A stretch of 64,000 nt of DNA from Sepiola atlantica (lineage: Eukaryota; Mollusca; Cephalopoda; Sepiida; Sepiolidae): contig OY744517.1 in the NCBI GenBank assembly GCA_963556195.1, positions 147,860,882 to 147,924,881 on the forward strand, written 5' to 3'. Made by a program: the position numbers and the translations under genes. The notes beneath the pieces were generated by a model. It saw only the letters and a list, made by a program, of their open reading frames with translations. It did not search any database and was not told where the DNA came from. This document shows positions 63,800-64,000 of this stretch, in pieces. Positions within the stretch are counted from its first letter, which is position 1, and the number at the start of each line of letters is the position of its first letter.

Positions 63800-64000
63800 A
63801 AGTTGTAAATTAAAATTCTGTTATGAGATTAAATCCAACATAATGCATTTCGGTTTCTTTGCAAACAAGTCAGCCATTTTAATATTTTGTTAATAATTGA
63901 ACAAAATATCAATTAATTCGTGACTGTTCGAAATTTGAAAAGAGATTTGGAAGTATTTAAACTATCGAATAGAAAGTCATTTAAACTGGCTTTATAATTC
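63800..64000 (+). repeat. dispersed repeat R1, copy B part 2 (runs off the window)
   Basis: GAGATTAAATCCAACATAAT, TTTCGGTTTCTTTGCAAACA, AAGTCAGCC, TTCGTGACTGTTCGAAATTT and CTGGCTTTATAATT parallel 12003-12155 in makorin intron 1. Confidence 0.65.

Noticed and set aside
1..64000. A CRISPR array or bacterial-type system, suggested by the regular repeats at 32361-35159.
   Set aside because: The 43-bp units are directly adjacent with no unique spacers, and the window is clearly eukaryotic (spliced genes, LINEs, SINEs).

Overview
The window is eukaryotic, AT-rich and repeat-dense. It has split genes with GT-AG introns of 2-8 kb, long microsatellites and several families of non-LTR retrotransposons, SINEs and foldback elements. 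The two recognisable host genes are conserved in animals. The large introns, the makorin sequence and the mix of mariner, Penelope-like, jockey/CR1-like and RTE-like remnants fit a lophotrochozoan, most likely a mollusc and plausibly a coleoid cephalopod. That placement is inference from general character, not a database match. 

Layout. Positions 1-9.2 kb are intergenic, with broken LINE copies on both strands and a deleted mariner element. A Merlin/IS1595-like transposase remnant and a hairpin lie at 9.2-9.65 kb, followed by a promoter-like stretch with an E-box and a YY1-type site near 9.93-9.97 kb. A complete makorin gene (E3 ubiquitin ligase, MKRN1-like) runs from 10216 to 36074 on the + strand in seven coding exons. 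All six introns have GT-AG ends, and the phases close exactly into 460 codons plus stop. Its introns hold palindromes, foldback elements, two DNA transposons, a three-level nest of retroelements at 28.8-31.7 kb and a 2.8-kb minisatellite of 43-bp units with higher-order structure. 

From 36 to 53 kb there is gene-poor DNA with foldback elements, at least two tRNA-derived SINE families and LINE 3' ends. A second host gene, a TMEM186-like mitochondrial inner-membrane assembly factor, lies on the - strand at 53741-54424. A possible last exon of an unidentified + strand gene converges on it, and the two candidate poly(A) signals are under 50 bp apart. From 55 to 64 kb the DNA is again repeats: LINEs, SINEs, a foldback family also seen in the makorin introns, and long (TA)n tracts. 

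The two host genes have no evident functional link: makorin is a cytosolic/nuclear RNA-binding ubiquitin ligase and the TMEM186-like protein is mitochondrial. The most distinctive features are the intronic 43-bp array and the several long inverted repeats that would be transcribed inside makorin pre-mRNA.
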